A DNA stretch of 64,000 nt from Alcanivorax sp. DG881 (GTDB lineage Bacteria > Pseudomonadota > Gammaproteobacteria > Pseudomonadales > Alcanivoracaceae). This document shows positions 19,616 through 28,049 of this stretch, piece after piece; the first letter of the stretch is position 1; every line of letters begins with the position of its first letter. A program made the translations under genes and the position numbers. The stretch spans positions 2,617,627 through 2,681,626 of the forward strand of contig NZ_DS989915.1 in assembly GCF_000155615.1 (NCBI RefSeq), given 5' to 3'. The notes under the pieces were generated by a model. It made no database searches, had not been told where the DNA came from, and saw only the letters and a list, made by a program, of their open reading frames with translations.

Positions 19616-19905
19616 GTGGTTCATCGCGGATTAGAATGAGTAACACGCTTCTGGCCGCTTGATGGGTTTATCGCGAATACCCCGCACCTTGCCAACCGCC
19701 CGACGCCGGATGCCCGACGGAACACCCCATAGCCTGAATGGTTGTCGCTATTCGGCACCTCTTTTGAGGGATGCCAAGGTTTTCAGGTTTTGCATGCAAG
19801 CGTCTGTCGTCGGGCATCCGGCGTCCAGCGGTTGTCAGGGCCGGGCAAAGAGATAACCCCTGAAATCCGCTTATCACTCAATTTCGCGATGAACCTTTTT
19901 GTGGA
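19592..19905 (+). repeat. Duplicated intergenic block, copy 2
   Basis: Same order of landmarks as copy 1 at 9597-9985: terminator, CGCGGATTAGA, GACGCCGGATGCC arm, CAAGGTTTTCAGGTTTTG, GGGCATCCGGCGTCCAGCG arm and CACTCAATTTCGCGATGAACC. Copy 2 is about 75 bp shorter. It now sits upstream of gcvT, so its 3' end marks the edge of the duplicated array. Confidence 0.8.
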
Positions 19906-19984
19906 TACGGATTCCCGGCCCAGCCTATGCCGCCCGGCCCCGTGTCGATATAATTCCCCACTCACTCGTTCCATGGTGCTTTTT

Positions 19985-21064
19985 ATGGCTCACCGCACAG
20001 CTTTATACGACGCCCATCTCGCTGCTGGCGGCAAGATGGTGGACTTCGGCGGCTGGGATATGCCGATCAATTATGGCTCCCAGATCGAAGAGCATCACGC
20101 CGTGCGTCAAAATGCCGGCGTGTTCGATGTCTCCCACATGACCGTGGTGGATATTGCTGGCGCCGGTGCCCGTGATTACCTGCGCCAGCTGCTGGCCAAC
20201 GACGTGGACCGCATTGATCCGGGCCGCGCCCTGTACACCGGCATGCTTAACGACAATGGCGGCGTGATCGACGACCTTATCGTCTATAAACAGGACAATG
20301 GCTACCGACTGGTGGTAAATTGCGCGACCCGTGAGACCGACCTGGACTGGATGGAAAAGCAGGCCGGCGGTTTTGCCGTGGATATCCACGAGCGCCCGGA
20401 ACTGGCCATGCTGGCGATTCAGGGGCCGAAGGCCCGTGAAATCCTTGCGGAGCTGCTCAGCGGCGCCCGTGCCGAGGCGGTCAGCAGCCTGAAAATTTTT
20501 GCCTTCGCGCAGGACGGTGACTGGATGATCGCCCGCACCGGCTACACCGGCGAAGACGGCGTGGAAATCATGCTGCCCAACGCGGATGCGGTGACCCTGT
20601 GGGGCCAGTTGCTGGCCGCTGGCGTTGCCCCCATCGGCCTGGGTGCCCGTGACACCCTGCGCCTGGAAGCAGGGCTGAACCTGTACGGCAACGATATGGA
20701 CAACACCATTACGCCGTGGGAAGCCAACATGGGCTGGACGGTGATGCTCAATGACCGGGAATTCATCGGTCGCCAGCCACTGCTCAACCAGCAGAAAAAC
20801 GGCCATGGCGAACAGGTGGGCCTGATTCTGGAAGGCAAGGGCGTGTTGCGCGCCCACCAGAAAGTCTTGCTGGCCAATGGCGAAGAAGGGGAAATCACCA
20901 GCGGTACCTTCTCGCCCACACTGGGGAAATCCATCGCCCTGGCGCGGTTGCCCGCTGGCGCCACCGGCAAGGTCGATGTGGAAATCCGCAACAAGCGCCA
21001 GGTTGCACAGGTGGTCAAGCCGCCGTTCGTGCGTAATGGCGAGGTAGTTTATAAAGAGCTGTAG
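19985..21064 (+). CDS. gcvT: Glycine cleavage system T protein (aminomethyltransferase)
   Basis: 359 aa, normal length. Transfers the methylene group from the lipoyl-bound aminomethyl intermediate on GcvH to tetrahydrofolate, releasing ammonia. Family landmarks are [14 protein letters not shown] near the N-terminus, [17 protein letters not shown] and [12 protein letters not shown]. The start at 19985 ([11 protein letters not shown]) matches the family N-terminus; an in-frame ATG at 19973 is possible, and the frame runs open much further upstream without family similarity. First gene of a gcvT-gcvH-gcvPA-gcvPB operon. I see no two-aptamer glycine riboswitch in the short leader. Confidence 0.96.
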   Translation: MAHRTALYDAHLAAGGKMVDFGGWDMPINYGSQIEEHHAVRQNAGVFDVSHMTVVDIAGAGARDYLRQLLANDVDRIDPGRALYTGMLNDNGGVIDDLIVYKQDNGYRLVVNCATRETDLDWMEKQAGGFAVDIHERPELAMLAIQGPKAREILAELLSGARAEAVSSLKIFAFAQDGDWMIARTGYTGEDGVEIMLPNADAVTLWGQLLAAGVAPIGLGARDTLRLEAGLNLYGNDMDNTITPWEANMGWTVMLNDREFIGRQPLLNQQKNGHGEQVGLILEGKGVLRAHQKVLLANGEEGEITSGTFSPTLGKSIALARLPAGATGKVDVEIRNKRQVAQVVKPPFVRNGEVVYKEL

Positions 21065-21069
21065 CATTC

Positions 21070-21139
21070 GCGATGCAAGCATCGCTTCCCACGGCATCTG
21101 AACTGGACTGGGGTTTGTGGGAAGTCATGCTTGCATGAC
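21070..21139 (+). repeat. Paired palindromic repeat between gcvT and gcvH
   Basis: Two 23 bp arms (21070-21092 and 21117-21139) are inverted copies differing at four positions. Each arm has its own palindrome (GCGATGCAAGCATCGC and GTCATGCAAGCATGAC) plus CTTCCCAC/GTGGGAAG. The differences between arms are compensatory within each palindrome. It resembles a REP/BIME-type intergenic mRNA structure that could tune gcvT:gcvH expression. Confidence 0.65.
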
Positions 21140-21248
21140 GAAGAAATTGGCACCCAGGCATGGCTTCAACGACAAGCCTGCAGAACATACAGATTTCGGC
21201 GTCATGCGTGCAGCATGCCGCGTGAAGCGTTAAACCAAGGAGACAACA

Positions 21249-21635
21249 ATGAGCGAGATTCCAGCCGAGCTGCGTTATGCCGCCAGCCACGAATGGGCCA
21301 AGGTAGAAGGCGGTGTTGCCACCGTCGGTATCAGTGACCACGCTCAGGATGCCATGGGCGATCTGGTCTATGTGGAACTGCCGGAAGTGGGCCAGGTGGT
21401 GGCCGCCGGTGATGAAACCGGTGTGGTGGAATCCGTGAAAGCGGCCTCCGACATCTACAGCCCGGTGTCCGGTGAAATCGTTGAAATCAACGAAGCACTG
21501 GAAGATGAGCCGGAGTTGGTCAACAACGTTCCCTATGAAGGCGGCTGGTTGTTCAAAGTGCAGCTGACCGACGAAGGAGAGCTGGACAACCTGCTCACCG
21601 CCGACCAGTACCAGGCGCAGATCGATAGCGAATAA
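21249..21635 (+). CDS. gcvH: Glycine cleavage system H protein (lipoyl carrier)
   Basis: 128 aa. Shuttles the aminomethyl group between P, T and L proteins on a lipoylated lysine. The lipoylation site is the Lys of [10 protein letters not shown] near residue 64, in the expected hairpin context ([20 protein letters not shown] in part). AAGGAG is 7 nt upstream of the ATG. Second gene of the gcv operon, separated from gcvT by the palindromic repeat and from gcvPA by 146 bp. Confidence 0.97.
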   Translation: MSEIPAELRYAASHEWAKVEGGVATVGISDHAQDAMGDLVYVELPEVGQVVAAGDETGVVESVKAASDIYSPVSGEIVEINEALEDEPELVNNVPYEGGWLFKVQLTDEGELDNLLTADQYQAQIDSE

Positions 21636-21649
21636 CGGCGTAGCCGTTT

Positions 21650-21740
21650 TCGCAGCCGGATGCCAGACGCCGGACGCACGACGCTTTGGGTTTTAGCGTC
21701 AGGCGTTCGGCGTCAAGCGTCAGGCCGGCGTCAGAATGCC
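21650..21740 (+). repeat. GACGCCGGA-type repeat cluster between gcvH and gcvPA
   Basis: Contains several degenerate direct and inverted copies of a GACGCCGGATGCC/GGCGTC-type word (CCGGATGCCAGACGCCGGAC, GCGTCAGGCGTTCGGCGTC). It is related to the arms of the duplicated blocks at 9.7 and 19.7 kb, so this is a dispersed intergenic repeat family. No gene is seen here. Confidence 0.5.
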
Positions 21741-21781
21741 GTGGCCTGACAGCCAACACCAACACCATCAGGTAGCCCCCC

Positions 21782-23158
21782 ATGCCCTATATCCCCCATA
21801 CCCCCGATGACGTTCGCGCCATGCTCGACGCCATTGGCGCCGACAGCATCGAAGATTTGTTCGATGAGATTCCTGCGCACCTGAAAGCCGCTGGCAAGCT
21901 CGATGCTTTGCCAGAAGGCCTGAGCGAAATGGAAGTGAACCGGCTGATGAGCGACCGTGCTGCCCAGGATGCCGGCGCGGTCAGTTTCATCGGTGCCGGT
22001 GCTTACCAGCACCACGTGCCGGCGGCGGTATGGGAAATTGCCACTCGGGGTGAGTTCTACACGGCTTACACCCCGTACCAGGCGGAGGCCAGCCAGGGTA
22101 CCCTGCAGGTGATCTACGAATTCCAGACCCTGATGACTCGCCTCACCGGCATGGACGTGAGCAATGCCTCCGTCTACGACGGTGCTTCCGGTCTGGCCGA
22201 AGCGGTGCTGATGAGCCTGCGTGCCAATCGCAAGAGCAAGTCCCGCAAGGTGCTGGTGCCCACTGCCTTGAACCCGCGCTACACCAGCGCCACCCAGGCC
22301 ATTGTGGAGAATCAGGACGTGGCGCTGCAAAGGGTCGGGTTTGATGCCGCTACCGGGCAGACCCCGCTGGATGCCCTGAAAGACTTTGAAGGCGAAGACT
22401 ATGCGGCGCTGGTGATCAGCCAGCCCAACTTCTTCGGTTCACTGGAAGAAGTGGATGCGCTCACCGACTGGGCCCATGCCAACAAGATGCTGGTCATCGG
22501 TGTGGTGAACCCCACCTCTTTGGCCCTGCTGACGCCTCCCGGTGAATGGGGCACAGAAGGTGCGGATATCGTTGTGGGTGAAGGGCAGCCGCTGGGTGTG
22601 CCGTTGTCCTCCGGTGGTCCGTACTTCGGCTTCATGTGCTGCAAGCAAAAACACGTTCGGCAAATGCCGGGCCGGATCATCGGCCGCACCGTGGATATGG
22701 AAGGCAAGCAGGGTTTCACCCTGACATTGCAGGCCCGCGAACAACATATTCGCCGCTCCAAGGCCACCAGTAACATCTGTACCAACCAGGGCCTGGCCAT
22801 GACGGCGGCGACCATTTATACCTCCCTGCTTGGGCCGGACGGCCTCGGCAATGTGGCGGCCCATTGCCATGCCAACACCCAGGCGCTGGCCGACAAGCTC
22901 ACCGCCATCGACGGTGTAGAGCGTGCCTTCACCGCGCCCACCTTCCACGAAGTGGTGCTGACCCTGCCGAAACCGGCGGATCAGGTGCTGGCGGCCCTGG
23001 CCGAGAAAGACGTGCTGGGCGGTGTGAGCCTGGCCGGCGACTATGACATGAACAATGCGATCCTGGTGAACGCCACCGAGGTCCATTCCGAGCAGGATTT
23101 GCAGCTGTTCGAACAAGCCCTGAAGAGTGTCCTCAACGAGTGGAGGGAAATGGCATGA
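21782..23158 (+). CDS. gcvPA: Glycine dehydrogenase (decarboxylating) subunit 1
   Basis: 458 aa, the length expected for the N-terminal half of a split P protein. With GcvPB it decarboxylates glycine and loads the aminomethyl group on GcvH. Family segments are [15 protein letters not shown] at the start, [39 protein letters not shown] and [10 protein letters not shown]. The stop overlaps the gcvPB start by 4 bp (ATGA), indicating translational coupling of the two subunits. A split P protein is unusual in gammaproteobacteria, where a fused GcvP is common. Confidence 0.96.
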   Translation: MPYIPHTPDDVRAMLDAIGADSIEDLFDEIPAHLKAAGKLDALPEGLSEMEVNRLMSDRAAQDAGAVSFIGAGAYQHHVPAAVWEIATRGEFYTAYTPYQAEASQGTLQVIYEFQTLMTRLTGMDVSNASVYDGASGLAEAVLMSLRANRKSKSRKVLVPTALNPRYTSATQAIVENQDVALQRVGFDAATGQTPLDALKDFEGEDYAALVISQPNFFGSLEEVDALTDWAHANKMLVIGVVNPTSLALLTPPGEWGTEGADIVVGEGQPLGVPLSSGGPYFGFMCCKQKHVRQMPGRIIGRTVDMEGKQGFTLTLQAREQHIRRSKATSNICTNQGLAMTAATIYTSLLGPDGLGNVAAHCHANTQALADKLTAIDGVERAFTAPTFHEVVLTLPKPADQVLAALAEKDVLGGVSLAGDYDMNNAILVNATEVHSEQDLQLFEQALKSVLNEWREMA

Positions 23159-24621
23159 GCGAGACACAACTGATTTTCCAACTGTCTCACCCGGGCCGTA
23201 GCGCCACCTCCCAGGCGCCCAAGGCGCTGGCGGAGGACAAGCTGTCCGCCATTCCTGCGCACCTGCGTCGCAAGGAAAAGCCGGGCCTGCCGGAAGTGTC
23301 TGAAATGCAGGTGGTGCGCCACTACACCAACCTGTCCAGCAAGAACTTCGCCATCGACAAGCAGTTCTATCCGCTGGGTTCGTGCACCATGAAGTACAAC
23401 CCCCGTGGTGCCAACCGGGCCGCCATGCTGCCGGGCTTTCTCAATCGTCACCCGCTGGCGCCGGAAAGCCACAGCCAGGGTTTCCTTAGCTGCATGTTCG
23501 AACTGCAAAACTTCCTGAAAGAAGTCACCGGCATGAAAGGCGTCTCCCTCGCCCCCATGGCCGGTGCCCAGGGTGAGTTTGCCGGCGTGGCCATGATCCG
23601 TGCCTACCACGATGCCCGTGGCGACGATCAGCGTACTGAAATCCTGATCCCCAACGCCGCCCACGGCACCAACCCGGCCACTGCCGTTATGTGTGGCTAC
23701 AAGGTCCGTGAAGTGCCGGTCGGCCCGGATGGCGACGTGGACCTGGACGCCCTGAAAGAAGCCTGCGGCCCACAGACCGCCGGCCTGATGATGACCAATC
23801 CGTCCACCTGTGGCGTGTTCGAACGGCAGATTGAAGATATCGCCAAAGCCGTCCACGAAGCCGGCGGGCTGCTCTATTACGATGGCGCCAACCTGAACGC
23901 CATCCTCGGTAAAGTTCGCCCCGGTGACATGGGCTTCGACGTTATTCACATGAACCTGCACAAGACCTTCGCCACCCCACACGGCGGCGGCGGTCCCGGT
24001 GCCGGCCCGGTGGGTGTGTCCGAGCGTTTGTTGCCTTACTTGCCCACACCCATGGCTGGCCAGCGGGACGACGGCAGCTACCACTGGATCGATACCGATA
24101 CTCTGGATACCAGTATTGGTCACCTCAGTGCCTTCATGGGCAATGCCGGTGTGCTGCTGCGCGCCTATTTCTACGCTCGCTCCCTGGGCCGCGAAGGCAT
24201 GATCCGCGTGGGCGAATTCTCCACCCTGGCGGCCAACTACCTGCTCAAGCGTCTGGAGGCCGTAGGCTGCACCGCCGCTTACCCGGATCGCCGCGCCAGC
24301 CACGAGTTCATCCTCACCTTTGCCAAAGAAGCGAAAGAGCTGGGTGTCACCGCCATGGATATCGCCAAGCGCCTGCTGGACTACAACCAGCACGCGCCCA
24401 CCACCTACTTCCCGCTGCTGGTGCCGGAGTGCTTCCTCATCGAGCCCACCGAAACCGAAAGCAAGGAAGCCCTGGACGAGTTCGTGGACGCCATGGCCGC
24501 CATCCTGGAAGAAGCGCGAACCGAACCGGACATGGTGAAAGAAGCGCCCTTCACCCAACCGGTCCGTCGCCTGGATGATGTGAAGGCGGCCCGCGAGCTG
24601 GATCTGACCTGGAGCGAATAA
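23155..24621 (+). CDS. gcvPB: Glycine dehydrogenase (decarboxylating) subunit 2
   Basis: 488 aa. PLP-binding catalytic subunit of the split P protein; the Schiff-base lysine is in [16 protein letters not shown] near residue 268. Other family segments are [32 protein letters not shown] and NPSTCGVFE. The ATG at 23155 overlaps the gcvPA stop and follows GGAGG; the longer frame from 23140 is not needed. Ends in a strong terminator at 24671, closing the gcv operon; no L protein (lpd) gene is in the window. Confidence 0.96.
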   Translation: MSETQLIFQLSHPGRSATSQAPKALAEDKLSAIPAHLRRKEKPGLPEVSEMQVVRHYTNLSSKNFAIDKQFYPLGSCTMKYNPRGANRAAMLPGFLNRHPLAPESHSQGFLSCMFELQNFLKEVTGMKGVSLAPMAGAQGEFAGVAMIRAYHDARGDDQRTEILIPNAAHGTNPATAVMCGYKVREVPVGPDGDVDLDALKEACGPQTAGLMMTNPSTCGVFERQIEDIAKAVHEAGGLLYYDGANLNAILGKVRPGDMGFDVIHMNLHKTFATPHGGGGPGAGPVGVSERLLPYLPTPMAGQRDDGSYHWIDTDTLDTSIGHLSAFMGNAGVLLRAYFYARSLGREGMIRVGEFSTLAANYLLKRLEAVGCTAAYPDRRASHEFILTFAKEAKELGVTAMDIAKRLLDYNQHAPTTYFPLLVPECFLIEPTETESKEALDEFVDAMAAILEEARTEPDMVKEAPFTQPVRRLDDVKAARELDLTWSE

Positions 24622-24670
24622 GAGACGCAGCACGCAACAGGCTTCGTGCAACACGCATGAAGTGATTAAA

Positions 24671-24694
24671 ACCCGGCGAAAGCCGGGTTTTTTT
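24671..24694 (+). terminator. Rho-independent terminator of gcv operon
   Basis: Stem ACCCGGC-GAAA-GCCGGGT with a GAAA tetraloop and a run of eight T, 49 bp after gcvPB. Confidence 0.93.
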
Positions 24695-25010
24695 ATGCCG
24701 CTTCGCGGCTGCAACACGCTTTACGCAACATGCAGCACGCAAAGATCAAAAGCGGATTTACCACAGAGGGCTCAGAGTTCACGGAGGGTGGATTTCGGAG
24801 TATTGCTGTTCTCGCTGTAGGAGCCCCGCTGGAGGGGCGAACAAAACCCAGGATCAAAGACCCTTCGTTCGGCAAGCTGAATCTCCCACCTGGCATCGAT
24901 TTCACTCAGGGTGGAGTAAAGCGCTGGAGTGGCACATTCCTTCAAACCCGCAATGAAGATTTTATTTTTTTAGGGCAAGAACCGTCGGAGGTCAGACCCA
25001 GTCCGCCCGC
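24695..25010 (+). other. Intergenic region between gcv operon and integron, with a REP-like element
   Basis: No gene is supported. It contains a REP-like element at 24816-24842 (TGTAGGAGCCCCGCTGGAGG then GGCGAAC), of the same design as those at 51744, 55923 and 61890. Convergent with the 3' end of the integrase gene. Confidence 0.5.
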
Positions 25011-25997
25011 CTAACCCCGATCCAGTGGGCTGATCACGCCCAGGCCTCCTCGATTCATCACATGCAGATAGCGCTCGGTGGTGGACACGTCGCTGTGGCC
25101 CAGTAGCTCTTGGACGGTGCGTATGTCGTAACCCTTTTCCAGCAAGTGAGTGGCGAACGAATGGCGGAAGGTGTGGGGGCCACAGAGTTTGGTGATCTCT
25201 GCTTCAGCGGCTGCCTGCTTTACATGCTTGCGAACATTGTCCTGATGATAGTGATGGCGGCGGATAATGCCGGTTTCAGGATCTCTGGCGGGCTCTTTGG
25301 AGGGGAAGATAAATTGCCAGATTCGTTGCGAGCCTGCCCCTGAATATTTTCGGCTCAATGCATGCGGCATCCAGGCAGGGCCAACGCCATTTTTTCGGTC
25401 CATCTCATAAAGGTTGGATGCAATTGCGATTTGCTGGCGCAGACGCTCCTCACAAGACTTGGGGAGCAGTGTTCTCCTGTCCTTGTCGCCTTTACCTTGA
25501 TGCACAGTAATGATCATCCGATCAAAATCGAGATCCTTGATACGAATGCGAAGTGCTTCTGACACCCTTAGTCCTGCGCCATAAAGCAGTTCACAGATAA
25601 GTTGAGACGGTTCAGAGAGCAAGGCGATCACCGCCTGAGCTTCCTGCTCAGAAAAAACAGCAGGAATTCGAGGTTTACGCTTGGATTGGCGAAAATTCAA
25701 TTCACCATAATCCTGCTGCAAAAATCGACGATAGAAACAATTCAAAGCATTCAGAACAATTTTCTGAGTTGAGGGGCTGCAATGCCGCTGGACAGACATA
25801 TAGGACAGGAATGCCTGTATTTCCTTGGCCCCCATGGTAGAAGGATGGCGCAGTTGATTATAGCGGATGTATCGAACCACCCAGAGTACATAGGTCTGTT
25901 CTGTACGATAGCTGTACTGGTTTTGCCTGAGCCAAAACCGGAACTGGTCCATCAGCTTTACTGGCTTTGCAGGAAGAGGGTGAGGGATGTCATCCAT
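25011..25997 (-). CDS. intI: Integron integrase IntI (tyrosine recombinase)
   Basis: 328 aa. Catalyses attI x attC and attC x attC recombination of gene cassettes. Catalytic residues are R144 (GAGLRVSEALR), H275 and R278 (HTFRHS), H301 (LLGHSD) and Y310 (TTERYLHV). The IntI-specific insert between patches II and III is present (ALSRKYSGAG, WQFIFPS; about 205-233), which separates it from XerC/D. The ATG at 25997 has GGAG upstream. It is transcribed away from the cassette array, as in classical integrons, and its promoter carries a LexA-type box. All catalytic residues are intact, so it is probably active. Confidence 0.97.
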   Translation of the reverse strand: MDDIPHPLPAKPVKLMDQFRFWLRQNQYSYRTEQTYVLWVVRYIRYNQLRHPSTMGAKEIQAFLSYMSVQRHCSPSTQKIVLNALNCFYRRFLQQDYGELNFRQSKRKPRIPAVFSEQEAQAVIALLSEPSQLICELLYGAGLRVSEALRIRIKDLDFDRMIITVHQGKGDKDRRTLLPKSCEERLRQQIAIASNLYEMDRKNGVGPAWMPHALSRKYSGAGSQRIWQFIFPSKEPARDPETGIIRRHHYHQDNVRKHVKQAAAEAEITKLCGPHTFRHSFATHLLEKGYDIRTVQELLGHSDVSTTERYLHVMNRGGLGVISPLDRG

Positions 25998-26007
25998 GAC
26001 AACTCCT

Positions 26008-26027
26008 TACTGTTCAAAATGACAGTA
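26008..26027 (-). promoter_or_regulatory. LexA (SOS) box over the intI promoter
   Basis: TACTGTTCAAAATGACAGTA is a perfect match to the gammaproteobacterial LexA core CTGT-N8-ACAG (26010-26025), with outer bases also symmetric. It overlaps the predicted intI -10 and lies about 13 bp upstream of the intI start codon. LexA control of integron integrases is established in other integrons; here it is read from sequence. Confidence 0.9.
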
Positions 26028-26054
26028 TAGTGCAGTTGCCCTGCCCTTTTTCAA
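26024..26054 (-). promoter_or_regulatory. Predicted intI promoter
   Basis: On the minus strand, TTGAAA (26049-26054) and TATACT (26024-26029) are separated by 19 bp, followed by GGAG and the ATG. The -10 overlaps the LexA box, so LexA binding would block it. The spacing is long, so basal strength is probably low. Confidence 0.6.
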
Positions 26055-26145
26055 CGGAAGCAGCGTTTATTTCGAAATCATGATGCTTGCCTCATGGCTA
26101 TCTTGTTGATGTATATGGGGAAAATAAAAAAAGGACTTGGCTGTC

Positions 26146-26311
26146 GGAGTGCAGAGTTATGAGGAACGTTCCGCATAACTCCGTGTAGGAGATTGGCTAT
26201 AGCATCTTAACCTATTGTTATGGCAGGATTTTCCTCGGGACGACGCTCCTTGGTTTCAGAGTTATGAGGAGCCGAGTTATGCGGAACGTTCTAACTAATA
26301 CGCTGTTATGT
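26146..26311 (+). other. attI region with palindromic repeats
   Basis: The region between intI and the first cassette. A 28 bp near-perfect palindrome (about 26152-26179, half-site GAGTTATGaGGAACGTTCC) is followed about 110 bp later by a rearranged copy (GAGTTATGAGGAGC then GAGTTATGCGGAACGTTC, about 26262-26291). The first cassette joins at G/TTATGT (26305). These repeats probably include integrase-binding sites of attI; which ones is inference. A second GTTATGG at about 26217 could mark an older junction. Confidence 0.6.
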
Positions 26312-26334
26312 GTACGAAGGCTAGGTGTGGCTTT

Positions 26335-26583
26335 ATGAAGTGGTTTTCGTTTGGGTTGGGAGTTCTTTGCATTATTTATGCCGGGCTCTATTTTCTAGGC
26401 CTTCTTCCAGTTGATTTCTGGCAGTCAACTATTGATCTGGTCATAGGTCGTGAGCCAGATGCATATTATCAAATTGTGCCAACGGAGACGGCTGGATATG
26501 AGGGGCTATTGGCTCTTTCGCTCGGGGTGGTTTTTCTCGCTTTATCAAGGTGGCCACTGAAAAGAGGCCAAGATAATGGGTGA
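26335..26583 (+). CDS. Cassette 1: small two-TM membrane protein, paralog of cassette 5
   Basis: 82 aa with two hydrophobic segments (GLGVLCIIYAGLYFLGLL near 6-23 and LALSLGVVFLALS near 60-72) separated by a short polar loop, then a basic tail. Its start is taken as ATG 26335 (MKWFSF), preceded by AGGTG; an ATG inside the core site (26308) gives a nine-residue longer form. About three quarters of residues are identical to the product at 29829, whose cassette and attC are also similar. Function unknown; orientation and attC make it a cassette gene. Confidence 0.7.
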   Translation: MKWFSFGLGVLCIIYAGLYFLGLLPVDFWQSTIDLVIGREPDAYYQIVPTETAGYEGLLALSLGVVFLALSRWPLKRGQDNG

Positions 26584-26600
26584 TTATTGGGCAAGCTATT

Positions 26601-26679
26601 CACATAACAAGCCGCGGCAGGCGGATCAAATATCCGCTCGTTCCTCGCTACAATTTGCCCGCTGCGCGGGGCGTTAGGT
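26601..26679 (+). other. attC site of cassette 1
   Basis: Begins with ACATAAC (R'') and ends with GTTAGGT (R', 26673-26679). The interior arms GCCGCGGCAGGCGGATC and the Ile-rich counterpart ending GCCCGCTGCGCGG fold as an imperfect hairpin. Very similar to the attC at 30095. Confidence 0.8.
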
Positions 26680-26683
26680 GTCT

Positions 26684-27022
26684 ATGATGAATCAACTGGA
26701 TTGTGGCGAGCCGCTTTCACAAGTGTGTTTTGTTCATGACTATATTCAGCTTCATTTTCAAGAGCAGCGGGTAACCGTTTTTAATACTCCTAAGCTTAGC
26801 CTGCCTTCAGGGGCCACTATTGATCAAGCTGACGTGGGGTTTTGCGATAAATTGGTGTCCCAGATTGGCCAGTCAATTCAAGAGGCCGGGCTCTTTGAGG
26901 GACTGCACTTCATTATTCGGTTTGGGTCGGGTGTGGAATTTATTGTTCCATTAACCAGTGAGGCTGCCAATAGCCCCGAGGCGCTTGAGCTACCTGGAGC
27001 GTACATTGTATTCAACACCTAA
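26684..27022 (+). CDS. Cassette 2: hypothetical protein
   Basis: 112 aa, acidic, no signal peptide or TM segment. It has several aromatic/beta-type stretches (VCFVHDYIQLHF, LHFIIRFGSGVEFIV). I do not recognise the family. Starts at ATG 26684 or 26687, a few bases after the cassette junction with AGGTG as the only ribosome site. The stop overlaps the R'' box of its attC, as is typical of cassettes. Confidence 0.65.
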   Translation: MMNQLDCGEPLSQVCFVHDYIQLHFQEQRVTVFNTPKLSLPSGATIDQADVGFCDKLVSQIGQSIQEAGLFEGLHFIIRFGSGVEFIVPLTSEAANSPEALELPGAYIVFNT

Positions 27023-27065
27023 CAATGCCATGCATGCGACAAGCGCATGATGGCCGGCGTTAAGT
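27015..27065 (+). other. attC site of cassette 2 (short)
   Basis: R'' ACCTAAC and R' GTTAAGT (27059-27065) flank a compact hairpin with GCCATGCATGCG / CGCATGATGGC arms; about 51 bp, near the lower size limit of attC sites. Confidence 0.75.
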
Positions 27066-27083
27066 GCTTATAGGAAATAGTCA

Positions 27084-27536
27084 ATGCAATTATCATTAAG
27101 TGAGCATGATTTCAAAGCTGTTCAGGGATATAAAGATAAAATCCCCGAGTGTATCTGCCTTTTGAAAAGGCAAACTATTAATACCAACCGGGCTGTTTGT
27201 GTTGTTCAGCTGCCAGAGATTCCAAGTGATATTAATTCTTACATAAGCAGTTTAAGAACCAGAGTTGCTTTTAAGGTAGGTTTCTTTCCTTTGCTGTGGG
27301 ACTTAGGCGTTCAGGTAGTAATACTTTGTCCCGGCATTACCAAAGAAAACTTATCTCCTAAAGATTATGTCGCCAAAGTAGATAACCAATGGGCAATTGT
27401 ACAAAGTGTTTTCTTTGTCGACCCCAAGAAGGGTGAATTTGTCGAAGGAAGAACATGGGGCCAGTTTCTTACGGGAAAATTCCAAGATTCTATTTCAAAA
27501 GAATTGCAGGTCAATTGTGCCAATGTCAGCACTTAA
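27084..27536 (+). CDS. Cassette 3: hypothetical cytosolic protein
   Basis: 150 aa. AGGAAA precedes the ATG. No signal peptide or TM helix; the sequence looks like a mixed alpha/beta protein (VCVVQLPEIPSDINSYISSL, GVQVVILCPGI, QWAIVQSVFF). I do not recognise the family. AT-rich relative to the core genome (Lys/Ile/Asn codons), consistent with foreign origin. Its attC directly downstream is interrupted by the IS3-family element. Confidence 0.7.
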   Translation: MQLSLSEHDFKAVQGYKDKIPECICLLKRQTINTNRAVCVVQLPEIPSDINSYISSLRTRVAFKVGFFPLLWDLGVQVVILCPGITKENLSPKDYVAKVDNQWAIVQSVFFVDPKKGEFVEGRTWGQFLTGKFQDSISKELQVNCANVST

Positions 27537-27590
27537 CAAGGCAATGTTGCATCGCTGCTACGCAGCTGGACTCGCTAACGCTCGCTGATC
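27531..27590 (+). other. attC site of cassette 3, left part (split by IS)
   Basis: R'' ACTTAAC starts inside the stop codon region; the left arm (GGCAATGTTGCATCGCTGCTACGC in part) runs to GATC at 27590, where the IS enters. Confidence 0.75.
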
Positions 27591-27639
27591 TGTAACCACT
27601 TTTGTGGACAGAGTTTTCTGTTCATAAGAGAGGTGTAGT

Positions 27640-28008
27640 GTGGGACACACAAGAAAGAGAAATTACGACCGTTATACCCTGGCTTATAAACTCCAAGCCG
27701 TTAAATTAGCTAATCACCCTGACGTTAGGTCCAAGGATGTGGCAGAGTCTCTGGGTATCCACCCGGTCATGCTTTATCGCTGGCAGATGGAGCACCGGCG
27801 AGGGGAGCTCAGGGAGAACAAGCACATGAAATCGTCATCGCCACCCCCGAAACGTCGTGCCAGCAGAGCGGATCCTGCGAAGGAAGCAGAGGAGAAGCTC
27901 GCGGCAGCTGAAAAGCGCATCAAAAAGCTCGAGCGAGAGCTTGAAAACCGAAACGATGAGATCGATTTACTAAAAAAGGCCGAGCGGTTCTTCCAGCGGA
28001 AAAAGTAA
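27640..28008 (+). CDS. IS3-family OrfA (helix-turn-helix, leucine zipper)
   Basis: 122 aa from GTG 27640 with AGAGG upstream. N-terminal HTH (YKLQAVKLA to DVAESLGIHPVMLYRWQ) binds the IS ends, and a C-terminal coiled coil (EEKLAAAEKRIKKLERELE) mediates oligomerisation. The slippery heptamer A AAA AAG (27972-27978), in the LLKKA context usual for the family, allows -1 frameshifting into orfB to give the OrfAB transposase (27640-28862). The -1 frame is open from the heptamer to orfB. Confidence 0.92.
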   Translation: MGHTRKRNYDRYTLAYKLQAVKLANHPDVRSKDVAESLGIHPVMLYRWQMEHRRGELRENKHMKSSSPPPKRRASRADPAKEAEEKLAAAEKRIKKLERELENRNDEIDLLKKAERFFQRKK

Positions 28009-28049
28009 GGCTCTATGAGCTGGTTGAGAAGAACCGCCAAGGTCGGAAT

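Noticed and set aside
19906..19984. Glycine riboswitch upstream of gcvT
   Set aside because: The leader is too short and shows no tandem aptamer-like helices.
23041..24717. 558 aa minus-strand frame inside gcvPB
   Set aside because: Antisense to gcvPB, which has all expected motifs.
26308..26334. ATG inside the cassette core site as the start of cassette 1 (and 29802 for cassette 5)
   Set aside because: Lacks a ribosome site and adds nine charged residues before the first TM helix; the ATG at 26335 (29829) is better placed. It cannot be excluded.
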